DNA of 64,000 nucleotides from Adiantum capillus-veneris. Taxonomy: Eukaryota > Streptophyta > Polypodiopsida > Polypodiales > Pteridaceae. The notes beneath the pieces were generated by a model. It saw only the letters and a list, made by a program, of their open reading frames with translations. It did not search any database and was not told the DNA's origin. This document shows positions 31,725-43,593 of the stretch, one piece after another. The stretch covers positions 43,718,537 through 43,782,536 of the forward strand of contig CM043966.1 of assembly GCA_014529385.2 (NCBI GenBank). The letters are read 5' to 3'. The stretch's first letter is position 1. The number at the start of each line of letters is the position of its first letter. Both the position numbers and the translations under genes were made by a program.

Positions 31725-32270
31725 GTCCACTCCATAGCTTTGTTGCAGCTCTCCCCCCCATAGCTCTCCACTCCATATCCCTCTTCTTCACTCGATAACT
31801 CTCTTGCATCTCTCCATCCCATAGCTCTCCTTTCCACTCTGTAGCTCTCTGCAGATCCCCACTCCATAGAACTCTTATCCACTCCATAGCTCTCATGCAG
31901 CTCTCCATCCCATAGCTCTCCTACAACTCTCCATCCCAAATCTCTCCACTCCATAGCTCTCTTGCAGATCTCCACTCCATAGCCCTCTTCTCCACTCCAT
32001 AGATGTCGTGCAGCTCTCCATCCCATAGCTCTCCACTCCATAGCTCTCTTGCATATCTCCATCCCAAAGATCTCCACTCCATAGCTCTCCTCTCCACTCC
32101 GTAGCTCTCCTGCAAACCTCCACTCCATAGCCCTCTTCTCCACTCCATAGCTCTCCTGCACCTCTCCATCCCATAGCTCTCCTGCAGCTATCCATCCCAA
32201 AGCTCTCCACTCCATAACTCTCCTCTCCACAGCTCTCATGCAGCTCTCCATCCCATCTCTTCAGTCCTAG
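31725..32270. repeat. Minisatellite with a ~16-base core
   Basis: Built from variants of CTCCACTCCATAGCTCT alternating with CTGCAG + CTCTCCATCCCATAG. On the - strand three frames stay open at once (31651-32251), encoding Glu/Trp/Gly/Met-rich repeats. That is expected of a short repeat without stops and is not evidence of coding. Confidence 0.85.
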
Positions 32271-32426
32271 CTCAAGTCTCCCCTCTGTGGCTCTGCTGCA
32301 ACTCTTGACTCTTGCTTGAGGCCAGCTTTATTCCCCTTTCCATGGAGCTAGGCAGCATTACAAACCTCCCATCCACATCAAGATCATCAAAAACAAAATG
32401 TGTACATATCTGGTTGTTGAAAGAGC

Positions 32427-32966
32427 TTGCACCCTCCAAGAATTATGAATTATATAGCACCACAATGCCGCAGTGCAAGTCACATAGATGAGGACCTTTG
32501 GGTGTTTGGTTGCCTCTACCCCAATGACCCTTTGGTTAATGTGCATCCAACATTAAATATTCTCCCTACCTTCTTGCAATATGTAGGTGGAGGGGATCTA
32601 GGTCTGCTTGGCTACTACAAGCGTTTTTCCACTATCAGAGCTCATAGTGTGCAATGGTGGATGCATCAACACCAAGTTATCATTCATAACAATTCTAGGC
32701 AATAGAGGATCATTCATGTGGAGAAAGAAGCACAAACTCTTTAGCAACATGTGGAAGAGAAGGATGGTAAGATTGCAAAGCTTGAGGGTACCATATTGAG
32801 TTTGAAAGAGACACCTTTAGGTGCAAGGGAGCATAAGAGGATCTTCTCATCCATAGAGACCCTTGCTCCCAAAGGTGGTGCTTGGATGAAAAGAGTTATA
32901 GCTACAAGGTGCATTTTTGAATACCCTATCACATTTCCTATATGTATGAAGTCGCTTCTGTGGTAA
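32427..32966 (+). pseudogene. Unrecognised gene remnant with coiled coil
   Basis: One frame runs 32427-32966 with a single TAG at 32703-32705. Before the stop: FGCLYPNDPLVNVHPTLNIL and VGGGDLGLLGYYKRFSTI. After it: HVEKEAQTLQQHVEEKDGKI, a coiled coil, then KETPLGAREHKRIFSSIETL. I do not recognise the family. A GT...AG pair near 32964-33000 could be part of an intron but is too short alone (about 31 bases). The downstream ORFs (33046-33327, 33696-33863) may be further exons. Confidence 0.4.
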
Positions 32967-33045
32967 TTGTTTTGTTTTTTATTCTTCTTGTAGGAATTTC
33001 ATCCAAGAGACATGTGGTAGCCAAAGCCCAAAGGATCCCATTTAT

Positions 33046-33327
33046 TTGCTTACTAGTTTCCTTAAGAAGTCAGATGTCATAGCACTCCTGCACACACCAA
33101 AAGAAAAACATATCTATTTTGCTGTAACCAAGGAGGTGATGTGTAAATTTTGTAATCTCGTGAGTAATGTTGATTTGCAGAAGGAACATGATGAAGTTGG
33201 AATTAGTACAAAGGGTTACACTGCATTATATGGCCTCTTCAAGAATGCTTTGAGGGAACGAGGAGTTACTGAGAATGTATTCCCAGTGCTACGCAAGGTG
33301 AAACTTGATAGAGGAGCCTCCAATTAA
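33046..33327 (+). CDS. Unrecognised ORF (93 aa), possible exon
   Basis: LTSFLKKSDVIALLHTPKEK is followed by CKFCNLVSNVDLQKEHDEVG and TKGYTALYGLFKNALRERGV. Composition is protein-like, with a CKFC pair. It lies 80 bases after the coiled-coil remnant, in another frame. Function unknown. Confidence 0.35.
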   Translation: MLTSFLKKSDVIALLHTPKEKHIYFAVTKEVMCKFCNLVSNVDLQKEHDEVGISTKGYTALYGLFKNALRERGVTENVFPVLRKVKLDRGASN

Positions 33328-33695
33328 GATGTTTTCGCACTTCTAAGTCACTATTTGCACATCGAGGACACAATACCCTCATCTTTGTTTGTACAATCTC
33401 CACAAAGTGTTAAGAAAGCTACCAACAAGGAATCATGCTCATAATATTGACAAAGGATTTCCTTACCTTATGTCAAATATTATTTTGTCCGTTTGAAGAG
33501 GCTTCAACAAGCAATGGTTGTCTTTCATGCACTACCTTCTAATGGTGAGGAAAGAATCATGTGACGTTTCGCTTTCATTGTCGTTGTATGACCTTCACTT
33601 TTTTCCTTTCTTCTCTTGCAGTGTTTGGAACTAAGTTGGTGTTTGTTTTCAAGCTTGACACATGCCAAATTGTGAAACAGTGAAGGCTAGAGAGG

Positions 33696-33863
33696 ATGAG
33701 TGTCATATTTTTATTGTTAAGACCTCAAGAATACAAGTCTAGCAATGAAAATTTCGTCCTAGAGGATGCAGCCCCACCCGCCAAGCGCTGCCACAAAACA
33801 AAGTTTCACAGCAAGACGGGCAAGAGGCACTACATAGGCAACCTCAAGAGTGCACCGTTTTAG
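33696..33863 (+). CDS. Small basic ORF (55 aa)
   Basis: MSVIFLLLRPQEYKSSNENF is followed by a basic stretch (PPAKRCHKTKFHSKTGKRH) and a stop. A splice-acceptor-like tract (TTCTCTTGCAG) ends at about 33621 upstream. It may be a last exon of the same decayed gene, or chance. Confidence 0.2.
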   Translation: MSVIFLLLRPQEYKSSNENFVLEDAAPPAKRCHKTKFHSKTGKRHYIGNLKSAPF

Positions 33864-34451
33864 CAGATCCTTTGCTGATATTTGACATTATTAAAAGTGT
33901 GTGGAACTTCTCATCTGAAGGGCTCCTTTTGCGCGGACATGCAAGAAGATTGTGCAAAGCTACAACACTGAGTTACGCATGCAACCCATCAGCCTCGAAG
34001 GACTCAAGAAGCCACATAGGCATACTTGGTGGGTTTATTTAAGGATACCAACTTGTGTGCCATCCATGCCAAGCATGTAGCTATAATGCAAAAAGATTAG
34101 GCACTAGCACGTCAGATATGAGTGAACTTTTAGCTAGTAATATGTACAACAACACCTTTTTTCAATGGATATGTAATGACTTCAAATTTGGAAATATAAT
34201 AGTGATTCTTACTCATTTTGGAATGTGTCACTTCTTATGTCATTTAAGCTCTTTGTATTTATTTTGTGTTCAATAATTTTTTATAAGTCTAATGTACATT
34301 GTCGGGTGGTTGTTGCACACCATGCCATTGAACACGGAGGGGGAGACGGGGAGGGAGGGAGTTGTGGATAAGTATTTTGTTGGCTAGTGCTACAAAACCT
34401 TCACAACAGGCTTCAAGTACCATTTGTTGAATGCACACATAATATCTGTTT
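33864..34451. other. No recognisable gene
   Basis: Only short frames (for example 34055-34276) without recognisable pattern, leading into the long inverted repeat. Confidence 0.45.
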
Positions 34452-35022
34452 TGGCCAAAATTGATGTCTTGTGGACAAGGGTTTTTATAAGTGTTTGGGC
34501 CAAAACAAGCATATCTGGTGCCGTCCAGATGTCAAGCAAAGGCATGTTGGTTGTCTCTCAATCTTCCACAGGTACAAAAGGTTGGGAAGGCACTAGTAGC
34601 AAAATAACCATCAGTGATTACTTTGTTGGGTCTTATTTGCCAGTTGACATACACACATATCATCTGTTTTGGCCATGGTGGTGCGAAAGGCCCCTATCTG
34701 CAAGGCAACGATTTTGGGCCTGACGGGGCTCAAACTCGTTGCCTTGTGGACAGTGGCCTTCTGCAACACCATGGCGAGGCCCAAACTCATTGCCTTGCGG
34801 ACAGGGGCCTTCTGTACCACCATGGCCAAAACAGATGATATGTGTGTATTTCAACTGGCAGATAAGACCCAGCAAAGTAATCACTGACGGTTGTTCTGTT
34901 ACTAGTGCCTTCCCAACCTTTTGTACCTGTAGAAGACTACTTGACATTTAGAAGGCACCAGATATGCTTGTTTTGGCCCAAATAGTGTTAAAAACCCCTG
35001 TCCACAAGACATCAATTTTGGG
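34452..35022. repeat. Long imperfect inverted repeat (~570 bases, arms ~280)
   Basis: The left arm (34452-34735) is the reverse complement of the right arm (34745-35022) with scattered mismatches and small indels. Example pairs: TTGGGCCAAAACAAGCATAT (left, 34496 on) against ATATGCTTGTTTTGGCCCAA (right, 34963 on), and GGCCATGGTGGT (left) against ACCACCATGGCC (right). The center repeats a TTGCCTTGTGGACA motif. Open frames on both strands here are mirror images of each other. A transcript would fold into one long hairpin. Confidence 0.9.
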
Positions 35023-36598
35023 AAAAACAAGTCCAATATTGGTGCCTTGTGTATAGGGTTTTTTTGTAGTTTATGGGACAAATCCAGCACAACATTAGCA
35101 TTAATAATACCACTTGAAAGCTAATGACACATCTTGTGGCAATTACTTGCCTTTACACTGACCCCTCCGTCTGGCAAGTTGGGACCCTCGACATCATCAC
35201 ACTAGATAGAGATTGACCCACAACGCACTTGCACAATCATAGTTTTTAAATTGATCTAATGAACACCATGTCTCTATACCAAATAAAGATTCAAGGTAGG
35301 TAATAAAAATCACCAATAAACTTGACCATTCAGAACTAGAAAATTAAATTTCACTGAAATCCATGTATTTACACCAAATTGTAAGTCAAGATAGGAAAGT
35401 ACACATCGAACTGATATTATATTGATATATGAAATTACACAAGGGGCTCAAAGACATATTTAGGAATTTTGGAAATTATTAAAGTCCCATTGTTTTAAAT
35501 GAGATTTGAAATTGCAGTATTTATTGTTAAGTTTGACCTTATGGTTGTTTGTGAGGACCCTTCGTGCCATATATACCGAAGCACTAACACATGAACCAAG
35601 ATCTCAAACTTCAGTTCAAGCCTCACTTGTTGATTCTATGTGGGATATTAAGAAGACTATTTAATTTGAGTTTGAGCCTCACATACGTCTCTTGAACTAG
35701 CAGGTGGACACACACAAACTTAGTTCAAGGCCCTAGCACATGGATGTGAGGCTCAAACGTAAATTCAAGCCTCACTTATTTTTTTATCTATAGGATGTTA
35801 AGATGAGGGTTGAACGTAAGTTCAAGCGTCACATGCCTCACTTAAACTAGAAAGTGGGCATGAAGCTCAAACCTAGTTTGGGACAACTCTATGTGACTAG
35901 AGGTTGGTATGATAAATTTAATCTTAACGCATATCCATAACCTCAACACATAGGTATGTTGTGTTGTGTTTGTGTATATACAATGACAAACTTGGAAACA
36001 TACCTTTAACATAGTTTATATGGAAGAATAACTTCTTTATGAATAGCACGTTTATAAAAAATTGTACTAATCAAAACAATATAATGTCTGCAAATTCAAG
36101 ACATTTTAAAGAGATTCAATTGGAGTCTAAAGCATCATCAAAGAGTAGAGTTAAGAAACTAATATAAAAAATACGAAACAAAAATGTACTTGTTCACATC
36201 CCTAACTAAAGCAATTTTCATGTTGAGGAAATCTCAAATGAGGATGGTGTTTAGAAACACCAAGATAGCAAATGAAGAACAAAAAGATATGAATAAGTGC
36301 TCTTACTTATGTAGGAAATTCATATTTACAATAAGATAAATCTGAGCTTAGAACCAATATCAAGGGGCTAACCTTATACATATGTGTCCTTAAAATTTTT
36401 TTTTCCACTTGTACATATTGGGTTTCTCTATTGCAAACAAATTCATTTACTAGAGTACTAAAAGTATATCCATGATTGTCTTTACATGTATCAATCTAAA
36501 TAACCATGCAATGTTCACCTTAGAAAGTTATAATCTCTACCCTCACATAAGTGGAATATGCACAAACATACTTCATTTTTGTAAAATTATGGAGCCTA
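35023..36598. other. No gene; includes degenerate palindrome-motif copies
   Basis: No open frame of interest. At 35600-35840 there are several imperfect copies of the CTCAAACTTAAGTTCAAGCC-type motif that is abundant at 39.5-42.5 kb (for example 35748-35773). Confidence 0.5.
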
Positions 36599-37461
36599 TT
36601 AAGTGAAGCATCTCTTTAATAGGCAGGGACTCTCTCTTATGGAGAACAAGCACATTCTTAGTATTCCAATGAATAATATGTAAATATAGGCTACTTCCAT
36701 GACATCATTCTCATGGATTTTGTACCTTTTGATTACGTTGTATGTCTTAATATTAATAGAGCAATACAAACACATCACTATCAATAGATCAAAGAGAACA
36801 ATATTATTCAAACAATAGAACAAGCATAGGCTGCTTCCATGGGATCATTCTCATGGATTTTGTACCTTTTCATTACGTTGTATGTCTTAAATATTAATAG
36901 AACAATGTAAACACATCATTGTCAATAGATCAAAGAGGATAGGGGTATGGTTCATGACTCCCAATAAACCACCACTTGTCACATGCTCGATTGTGGAGGG
37001 AATCGCTTTGAGAGAAAATGTACAAATTCTCTCTATGAAGAGCACAAGCATGCCTCTTTTAGCAACTAAATAACACATATATGAAGGATATGTTCATGAG
37101 AAAATTTCATGGGGGTGGTGCTCTTTTTTTTATCTTGAAAAGCTTAAAGAGTAGCTAAACAAACCAAAAGCATCAGTATCAATTAGCATCAAAGAGGAGA
37201 GGAGTGTGGTTCATCACTCAAATGGACAACCTTCTATCTCATGCTTGATTGGTGGAGGACATCTATTTGAGCACGCATGCTAGAAATATCTCTTAATGAT
37301 GAGCATAATCGTGCTTGAATTTGGGAAAGATTAGTATGTACTATGGAATCTAATTCCATGAGATACTTCCATGGAGCATCCTCTGTTTGTTTGTATTGAT
37401 CAATCAAATAGCACATACAAGAAATTTTTGAGAAATTAATAAAACTCCAAATGTGCACCAC
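36599..37461 (-). other. Tandemly duplicated unknown segment
   Basis: Two copies about 140 bases apart (36685-36803 and 36825-36942) share CTCATGGATTTTGTACCTTT and TACGTTGTATGTCTTAA. A third, worse copy may follow near 37150-37230. The - strand frames here (36599-36823, 36887-37078, 37234-37461) repeat the residues LFDLL..MCL.CSINI, so they are duplicates of one another. No gene family is recognised. Confidence 0.5.
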
Positions 37462-37469
37462 ATATACTT

Positions 37470-38494
37470 AAAAAATAAGATAAAATAGAATCTATTATGA
37501 TGAAAACTCATGAAAACATGAAAAAATTTACACCAAGATAAATAAATATTACACTAAAGTTTAGATATGGTCAATACTTGGCACTTATTCAAGTAGTGCA
37601 ACTTTTAAAAACATCACTAATAATATTTTTATGTTTCAGTTGTTTTTTAGTGCTAGACATAGTTGTGCAAATTTCATTTGCACTTGATGAGGACATGAAT
37701 ACTTTGACATGTACCTTACAAAAATGCTAAAATATGTGTGATAAGCTGACATAACATGAAGTAGATAACTAAGATTTATTCTTTTGAAACAAGGTGTTTT
37801 TCTTCAAGCTACCTCTTGTAAAATACATGTAGCTTTTCCCTAAAAGGCTTCAACTTCGGGTATACTTTTATGCCTTTTCCTTGCCATCTTTGTGTATATT
37901 GCAAAGAGGAACCTTCTAAAACCAAAGATATAGCTACTTAATGTGTAATACGATCTTATAATGTGGCACTTAAATGCATCTACAGTTGCTTATATTTTTC
38001 GCAATGAACCTTATCTTTTTTTTTACTCAGTTGGCTTATCTTCACAAAGTTAGCCTCTATCTATAAGATGTGCTCGACTGTAAAGAAAAAACTCAAACAT
38101 CACATAACAAAACATTCATTGACCTCATTTAAATCTATGCTATAATCTAGGAATACTATAATAATGCACTTGGCAATTCTTTTTTATAAAATTGTACCAA
38201 GCTTGATGACAGTTGATGTCCATGTCTCTACTTAAACCCCATCTTAAAAATAAAATACCAATTCTACCTATTCTAGTCAATTGACTCACTCAATCATTAA
38301 GAAATCAAAAGTTTAAAGATTCCTAGGATTTTTTTCTCTTCCCTCCTAACTGGTTGGTACCTTGCCTCATCCTTTGCACTTTTCGCTTATGCAATCAAAA
38401 ATTTCAAGATTCCTAAAAAAATATATATCTTCCTTATTGTTTGGTTGGTACCGTGTCTCACCCCTCTACCCTTTTCACTTGTGCAATCATCATC

Positions 38495-38578
<84 letters not shown>

Positions 38579-38958
38579 TATGGCATCATGGCATGGCCAC
38601 TACAATAGATGCATGGGCACGTCAGAGAGGTTTAGTGGCATCTACCGCATTGTATACGTGGATTGTGTGGTAGTAGAAGCCCCTATCGCAAACAACACAT
38701 CACATATGACATATTTCCTCTAGATCCCATTGCTTGATCTTTGGTGCTCCTCTCAACCACCTTCACCTGTAAAGCATCAAGTTTATCCAAGAGCACCTAG
38801 CTTGAAATCTCATCTTGAATTCTCACCCATGGAAACATCTTCAGCCTACACAACACATGCATGCCTAATTTTCTTTTCACCCTGCACTTCGGGCTTATCG
38901 CTTGCACGCGCTTACAAAATCACCATATCTACTATGCATTCTGGCGTGCAGAGGGGGG

Positions 38959-39028
<70 letters not shown>

Positions 39029-39555
39029 GTTCTGCAAGATAGAGAAAGAGATTCCAAAGGAAGAAGAAATGTGAGACATGTTCTACGAGACAAAGTGAGA
39101 TTCGCTAATGAAAGAGGTATATTAGCGAGGTGTCAAACTCGTTAAAATCTAAGGAGCCCCAAAAAAACAATCCTTTCCTCTAAAAACAATAAGAATTTTT
39201 TGTAGATACTTTCTTTATCTGAACTTTTTAGAATCGTTTGCACATACTCATATTGTTAAACTAAAAGTTCCAAAACTTCTCTTTTCTCAATCTCCAAAAT
39301 ACTATGAAGATGCTTTAGGATAATGAAAGTTGCGATTTTTCATGTGTCCATATTCTTCTCATGAGAATAACATAATTCTCATAAGATTGTTGAAAAATGA
39401 GCGAGGGATAATCCCCCACAAATTACAATCGACTTTAATACATGGAATAGGTACAAAATATTGAGTCAAGCTATCAAAACAGTTTAGAGAATAACGAGGT
39501 GAAAGGTGAAGTTTAAAATCTATAGATAACTTTTAGCTAGAACAAATTATTCAAG
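37470..39555. other. No gene; microsatellites at 38.5 and 39.0 kb
   Basis: Mostly AT-rich. (CT)n 38499-38543 passes into (CA)n 38544-38574; (GA)n is at 38962-39027. Open frames over these tracts are runs of Glu-Arg or Ser-Leu and are not genes. Confidence 0.6.
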
Positions 39556-39559
39556 AATT

Positions 39560-40511
39560 TCTAGATCATGAGACTCAAACTATAGTTTAAGCCTCATCTT
39601 ATAGAAACTCTTAGGAATGGTTTCTAGTCGAAAAGAGTTTCTGTAGCACTCTTTGGAAGATGGCTTTCAATTTAGAACTTTTCCAAGTTTCTAGCTTGCA
39701 AGGCTCTCATGCTTAGTGCTATAGATAGCCTTGCGGATAGTTTCTAAATAGAAAGATTCCTCTTCGATTTATCACGAGGATAGATAATTGAGTCTCAAGG
39801 TCATGAAGGTCAAGAGACTCATGTGCCAGAGACGTTTGAAGATGGGTTTCAACTTGAAAGAATTTTTCATAAGTCTCTAGATCAACAGGCTCTTGAGCTT
39901 AGTACAACCCACACTCTTGCATATGGTTCATGTCTAGAAACACATGAGGCTTGAAAAGTTTGTCTCTTGATCATGAGGCTCAAACTTAAGTTTGAGCCTC
40001 ATGTGCTAGAGACTCTAGAAGATGATCAACTAGGAAGAGTTATAGAAGAGCATGTGGCCACTCAAACCTAAGTTTCTATCTCACGAAATAGGACCCTTAT
40101 AGATGTATTCTAGCTTGAAAGAGTCCTATTAGAATTTCTATAATGCTTAAAAATTGAGTTTTTAGGTCATAAGGCTCAAATATAAATTTGGGATGGATGA
40201 GGTAAAGGCTCAATTCAAGCCTTTTGAGATACAAACTCTTCCAAATAGTTTCTAGGTAGAAAGAGTTCTACTAGAGTGCTTATGAGGTTTGAAAATTTCT
40301 TGTTCGTTTCATGCAGCTCGAACTTAAGTTCAAGCCTCAGAGCTAGAGACTGGAAGCTCAACTAAAACAAGATATATTTGACTGCTCATGAGGCTTTGAA
40401 AACTAAGCATCCAAGTCATGAGGCTCAAACTTAAGTTCATGCCTAGGAGAAATAGAATAAATGCTCAACTAGAAATAGTTTTGCAAGAGTCTTTGTTTCA
40501 ATAAGCTCATG

Positions 40512-40547
<36 letters not shown>

Positions 40548-41096
40548 GGGGGGGGGGGCATAACTTGAGCTACATATACACACAAACAAAAGGGCATCAA
40601 AATAGAGTGTATCCGTGTCATCTGGCTCAAACTTAAGTTCAAGCCTCGAAGATACAGAAAAAAATCTATATTAGCATGCTCATGAAGTTTTGAAAACTAA
40701 GCATCCAAGTAATAAGCCTCGAACTTAAGTTCGAGCCCAAGAGCAATAGAATAAATTATGCTCAACGAGAAAAAAGTTAGCAAGATTCTTTGTTTCACGA
40801 AGAGAGAGAGAGAGAGAGAGAGAGAGGGACGGGGGGCGGTGGGTCTAGCATACCTTGAGCTACATCTATCCACAAACAAAAGGGCAACAAAATAGAGTGT
40901 GTCCATGTCATGTGGCTGGAACTTAAGTTCGAGCCTCAAAGATAGAGGCTGAATGATCAAATGAAACAAGCTATATTCAAGTGCTAATGAGGCTTTGAAA
41001 ACTAAGCATCCAAGTCACGAGGCTTGAACTTCAAGAGCAATAGAATAAATGCTAAACTAGAAATAGTTTTGCAAGAGTATTTGTTTCGAGACGCTC

Positions 41097-41143
<47 letters not shown>

Positions 41144-41969
41144 GGGGGGGGGGGTTCTAGAATACCTTGAGCTACTTCTACCCAAACAAAAGGGAAACAA
41201 AATAGAGTGTGTCCATGTCATGTGGCTGGAACTTAAAATTGACCTCAAAGCTAGAGATTGAATGCTCAACTAGCACAAGGTAAATTCAAGTGCTCATGAG
41301 GCTTTGAAACTAAGCACCCAAGTCATGAGGCTCGAACTTAAGTTCGAGCCCAAGAGCAATAGAATAAATGCTCAACTAGGAATGGTTTTGGAAGAGTCTT
41401 TGTTTCAAGAAGCATACCTTGAGAGAGGGGGGAGGGGGGTAGCATACCTTGAGCTACATATACCCACAAACAAAAGGGCAAAAACATAAAGTGTGTCCAT
41501 GTCATCTGGCTCGAGCTTAAGTTTGAGCTTCAAAGCTAGAGACAGAATGCTCAAGTAAAACAAGCTATATTTAAATGCTCATGAGGCTTTGAAAACTAAG
41601 CATCCAAGTCATGAGGCTTGAACTTGAGAGAAATAGAATAAATTATAAATGAGAAATAGTTTTTCGAGAGTCTTTGTTTTACGAAGCTCATGAAAGAGAG
41701 AGGGGGGGGGGGGGGGGGGGGGGGGGGATGTTAAACATAAAACTTGAGCTACATCTACCCACAAACAAAAGGACTGCAAAATGTCATGTGGCTCGAACTT
41801 AAGTTCGAGCCTCAAAGACAATGAGCTAATTCTCAACTAAAACAAGCTATATTCGAGTGCTCATGACGCTTTTAAAACTAAGCATCCAATTCATGAGGCT
41901 CGAACTTAAGTTCAAGCGCAAGAGAAGTAGAATAAATGTTGAACTAGAATTAGATTTGCAAGAGTTTTT

Positions 41970-42039
<70 letters not shown>

Positions 42040-42489
42040 GTTAGGGGGAGGGGAGCAAGAGCTATCATACCTTGAGTTACTTCTACCCACAAACAAAAGG
42101 GCAACAAAATAGAGTGTGGCTTCCTCGACAAAGAGATTGTGAGTACCGTTGCCTTTGTAGGATGTAGAGACCTCGGATTAGAGCTACGTATATGTTGCTT
42201 CTGCACACCTAAACATATCATTTATGGGTAGAAACATGATCTCCGCACATTATTGTCAGTTATGTACACACAAGATGGGCTTGATTAACGAGTGGTTGCA
42301 GAAGAAGGATCAAGGGTGCTTAGTTCGAGCCTCAAAGACAATGATCTAATTCTCAACTAAAACAAGCTATATTCGAGTGCTCATGAGGCTTTTAAAACTA
42401 AGCATCCAATTCATGAGGCTCGAACTTAAGTTCAAGCGCAAGAGAAGTAGAATAAATGTTGAACTAGAATTAGATTTGCAAGAGTTTTT

Positions 42490-42490
<1 letters not shown>
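39560..42490. repeat. Satellite-like array with palindromic CTCGAACTTAAGTTCGAG motifs
   Basis: Units of about 290 bases each hold a G/GA tract, an ACAAACAAAAGGGCAACAAA block and two copies of a palindrome. G/GA tracts start near 40511, 40800, 41099, 41421, 41695, 41973 and 42493. Perfect or near-perfect palindromes include 39972-40003 (32 bases), 40718-40735, 41329-41350 and 41790-41811. Copies before ~40300 are more degenerate. The pattern resembles an expanding tandem satellite, not a gene. Confidence 0.85.
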
Positions 42491-42539
<49 letters not shown>

Positions 42540-42793
42540 GTTAGGGGGAGGGGAGCAAGAGCTAGCATACCTTGATTTACTTCTACCCACAAACAAAAGG
42601 GCAACAAAATAGAGTGTGGCTTCCTTGACAAAGAGATTGTGAGTACCGTTGCCTTTGTAGGATGTGGAGACCTCGGATTAGAGCTACAAGGGAGGTATAT
42701 GTTGCTTCTACACACCTAAACATATCATTTATGGGTAGAAACATGATCTCCACACATTATTGTCAGTTATGTACACACAAGATGGGCTTGATT
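41802..42793. repeat. ~475-base segmental duplication at the array end
   Basis: 41802-42286 and 42322-42793 match over their whole length, apart from the GA-tract length (65 against 46 bases), a ~12-base addition near 42690 and point changes. The duplication carries one satellite unit plus about 250 bases of unique flank (the GCTTCCT...ACACACAAGATGGGCTTGAT part). Confidence 0.9.
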
Positions 42794-43074
42794 CCATGAT
42801 TAAAGTGTTTTGTCACATATGGTTTTCCCTTCTTCTACTTCTGTAGGTTATTTAATTAAGGTTAGGAGAAATGGCGAGGAAATCGTTTAAGATAAGGTTA
42901 GAAGAAATGGCGAGAAAATTTTCTGCGCTCACAACCTCGACAGTCCGTGTGGACCAGCAATTCCATTTGCATGTTTGACTACTCCTACCATACAATAAGC
43001 CGTCATGTTCAGCTAATGGAAGAGCAAATTGAGCATACACAGAAATTAGTGATGCAAGATGACGATTTCAAGGG

Positions 43075-43111
<37 letters not shown>

Positions 43112-43450
43112 ACGCACATCCCATCAAATCTAGAATAAGAATTAAGTGCCTTGAGCAGACATCAGCTACATTGCAAGAATGACGTACCTGCATGCTACAA
43201 ACAAAGATCTACTATGAAAAGATGTTAAGATGCTGTGAAATGCTACAGCTAGAGAAGAGGCAAAGGGGTTTTGTCCACTACATGCAGTATCATGTAGACG
43301 TGGGTGTGTAGATTTCTTGTACCCACAAATATAGGCATTGATCAATAAAGACGAGATTATAACCCGGTGGTTCTGATCTCCGTGCCCCTCTAGACCGAGG
43401 TGTGCAGGGATTGGACATGACTAGAGAATGTGAGGTAGTTAAAGTGTGAA

Positions 43451-43531
<81 letters not shown>

Positions 43532-43593
43532 GATTCTAAATGTCAATACAAGATTAAATTTGTTGTCCAGGTTATAAGATTTTTTCCCTCATT
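42794..43593. other. No gene; (CA)n and (GA)n tracts
   Basis: (CA)n at 43076-43110 and (GA)n at 43454-43529. No open frame of note. The left end of the CACTA element should lie here or be deleted; CACTACATG at 43276 is not a good match to its right end. Confidence 0.5.

Noticed and set aside
31651-32251. 190-aa Trp/Glu-rich protein
   Set aside because: It is the - strand of a minisatellite open in several frames; kept as a repeat only.
34611-34951. Five overlapping ORFs of 70-100 aa on both strands
   Set aside because: They lie in the long inverted repeat and mirror each other; open frames follow from the repeat, not from coding.
43276-43290. CACTACATG as left end of the CACTA element
   Set aside because: It diverges from the right end (CACTACAAGAGG) after seven bases and lacks subterminal repeats.
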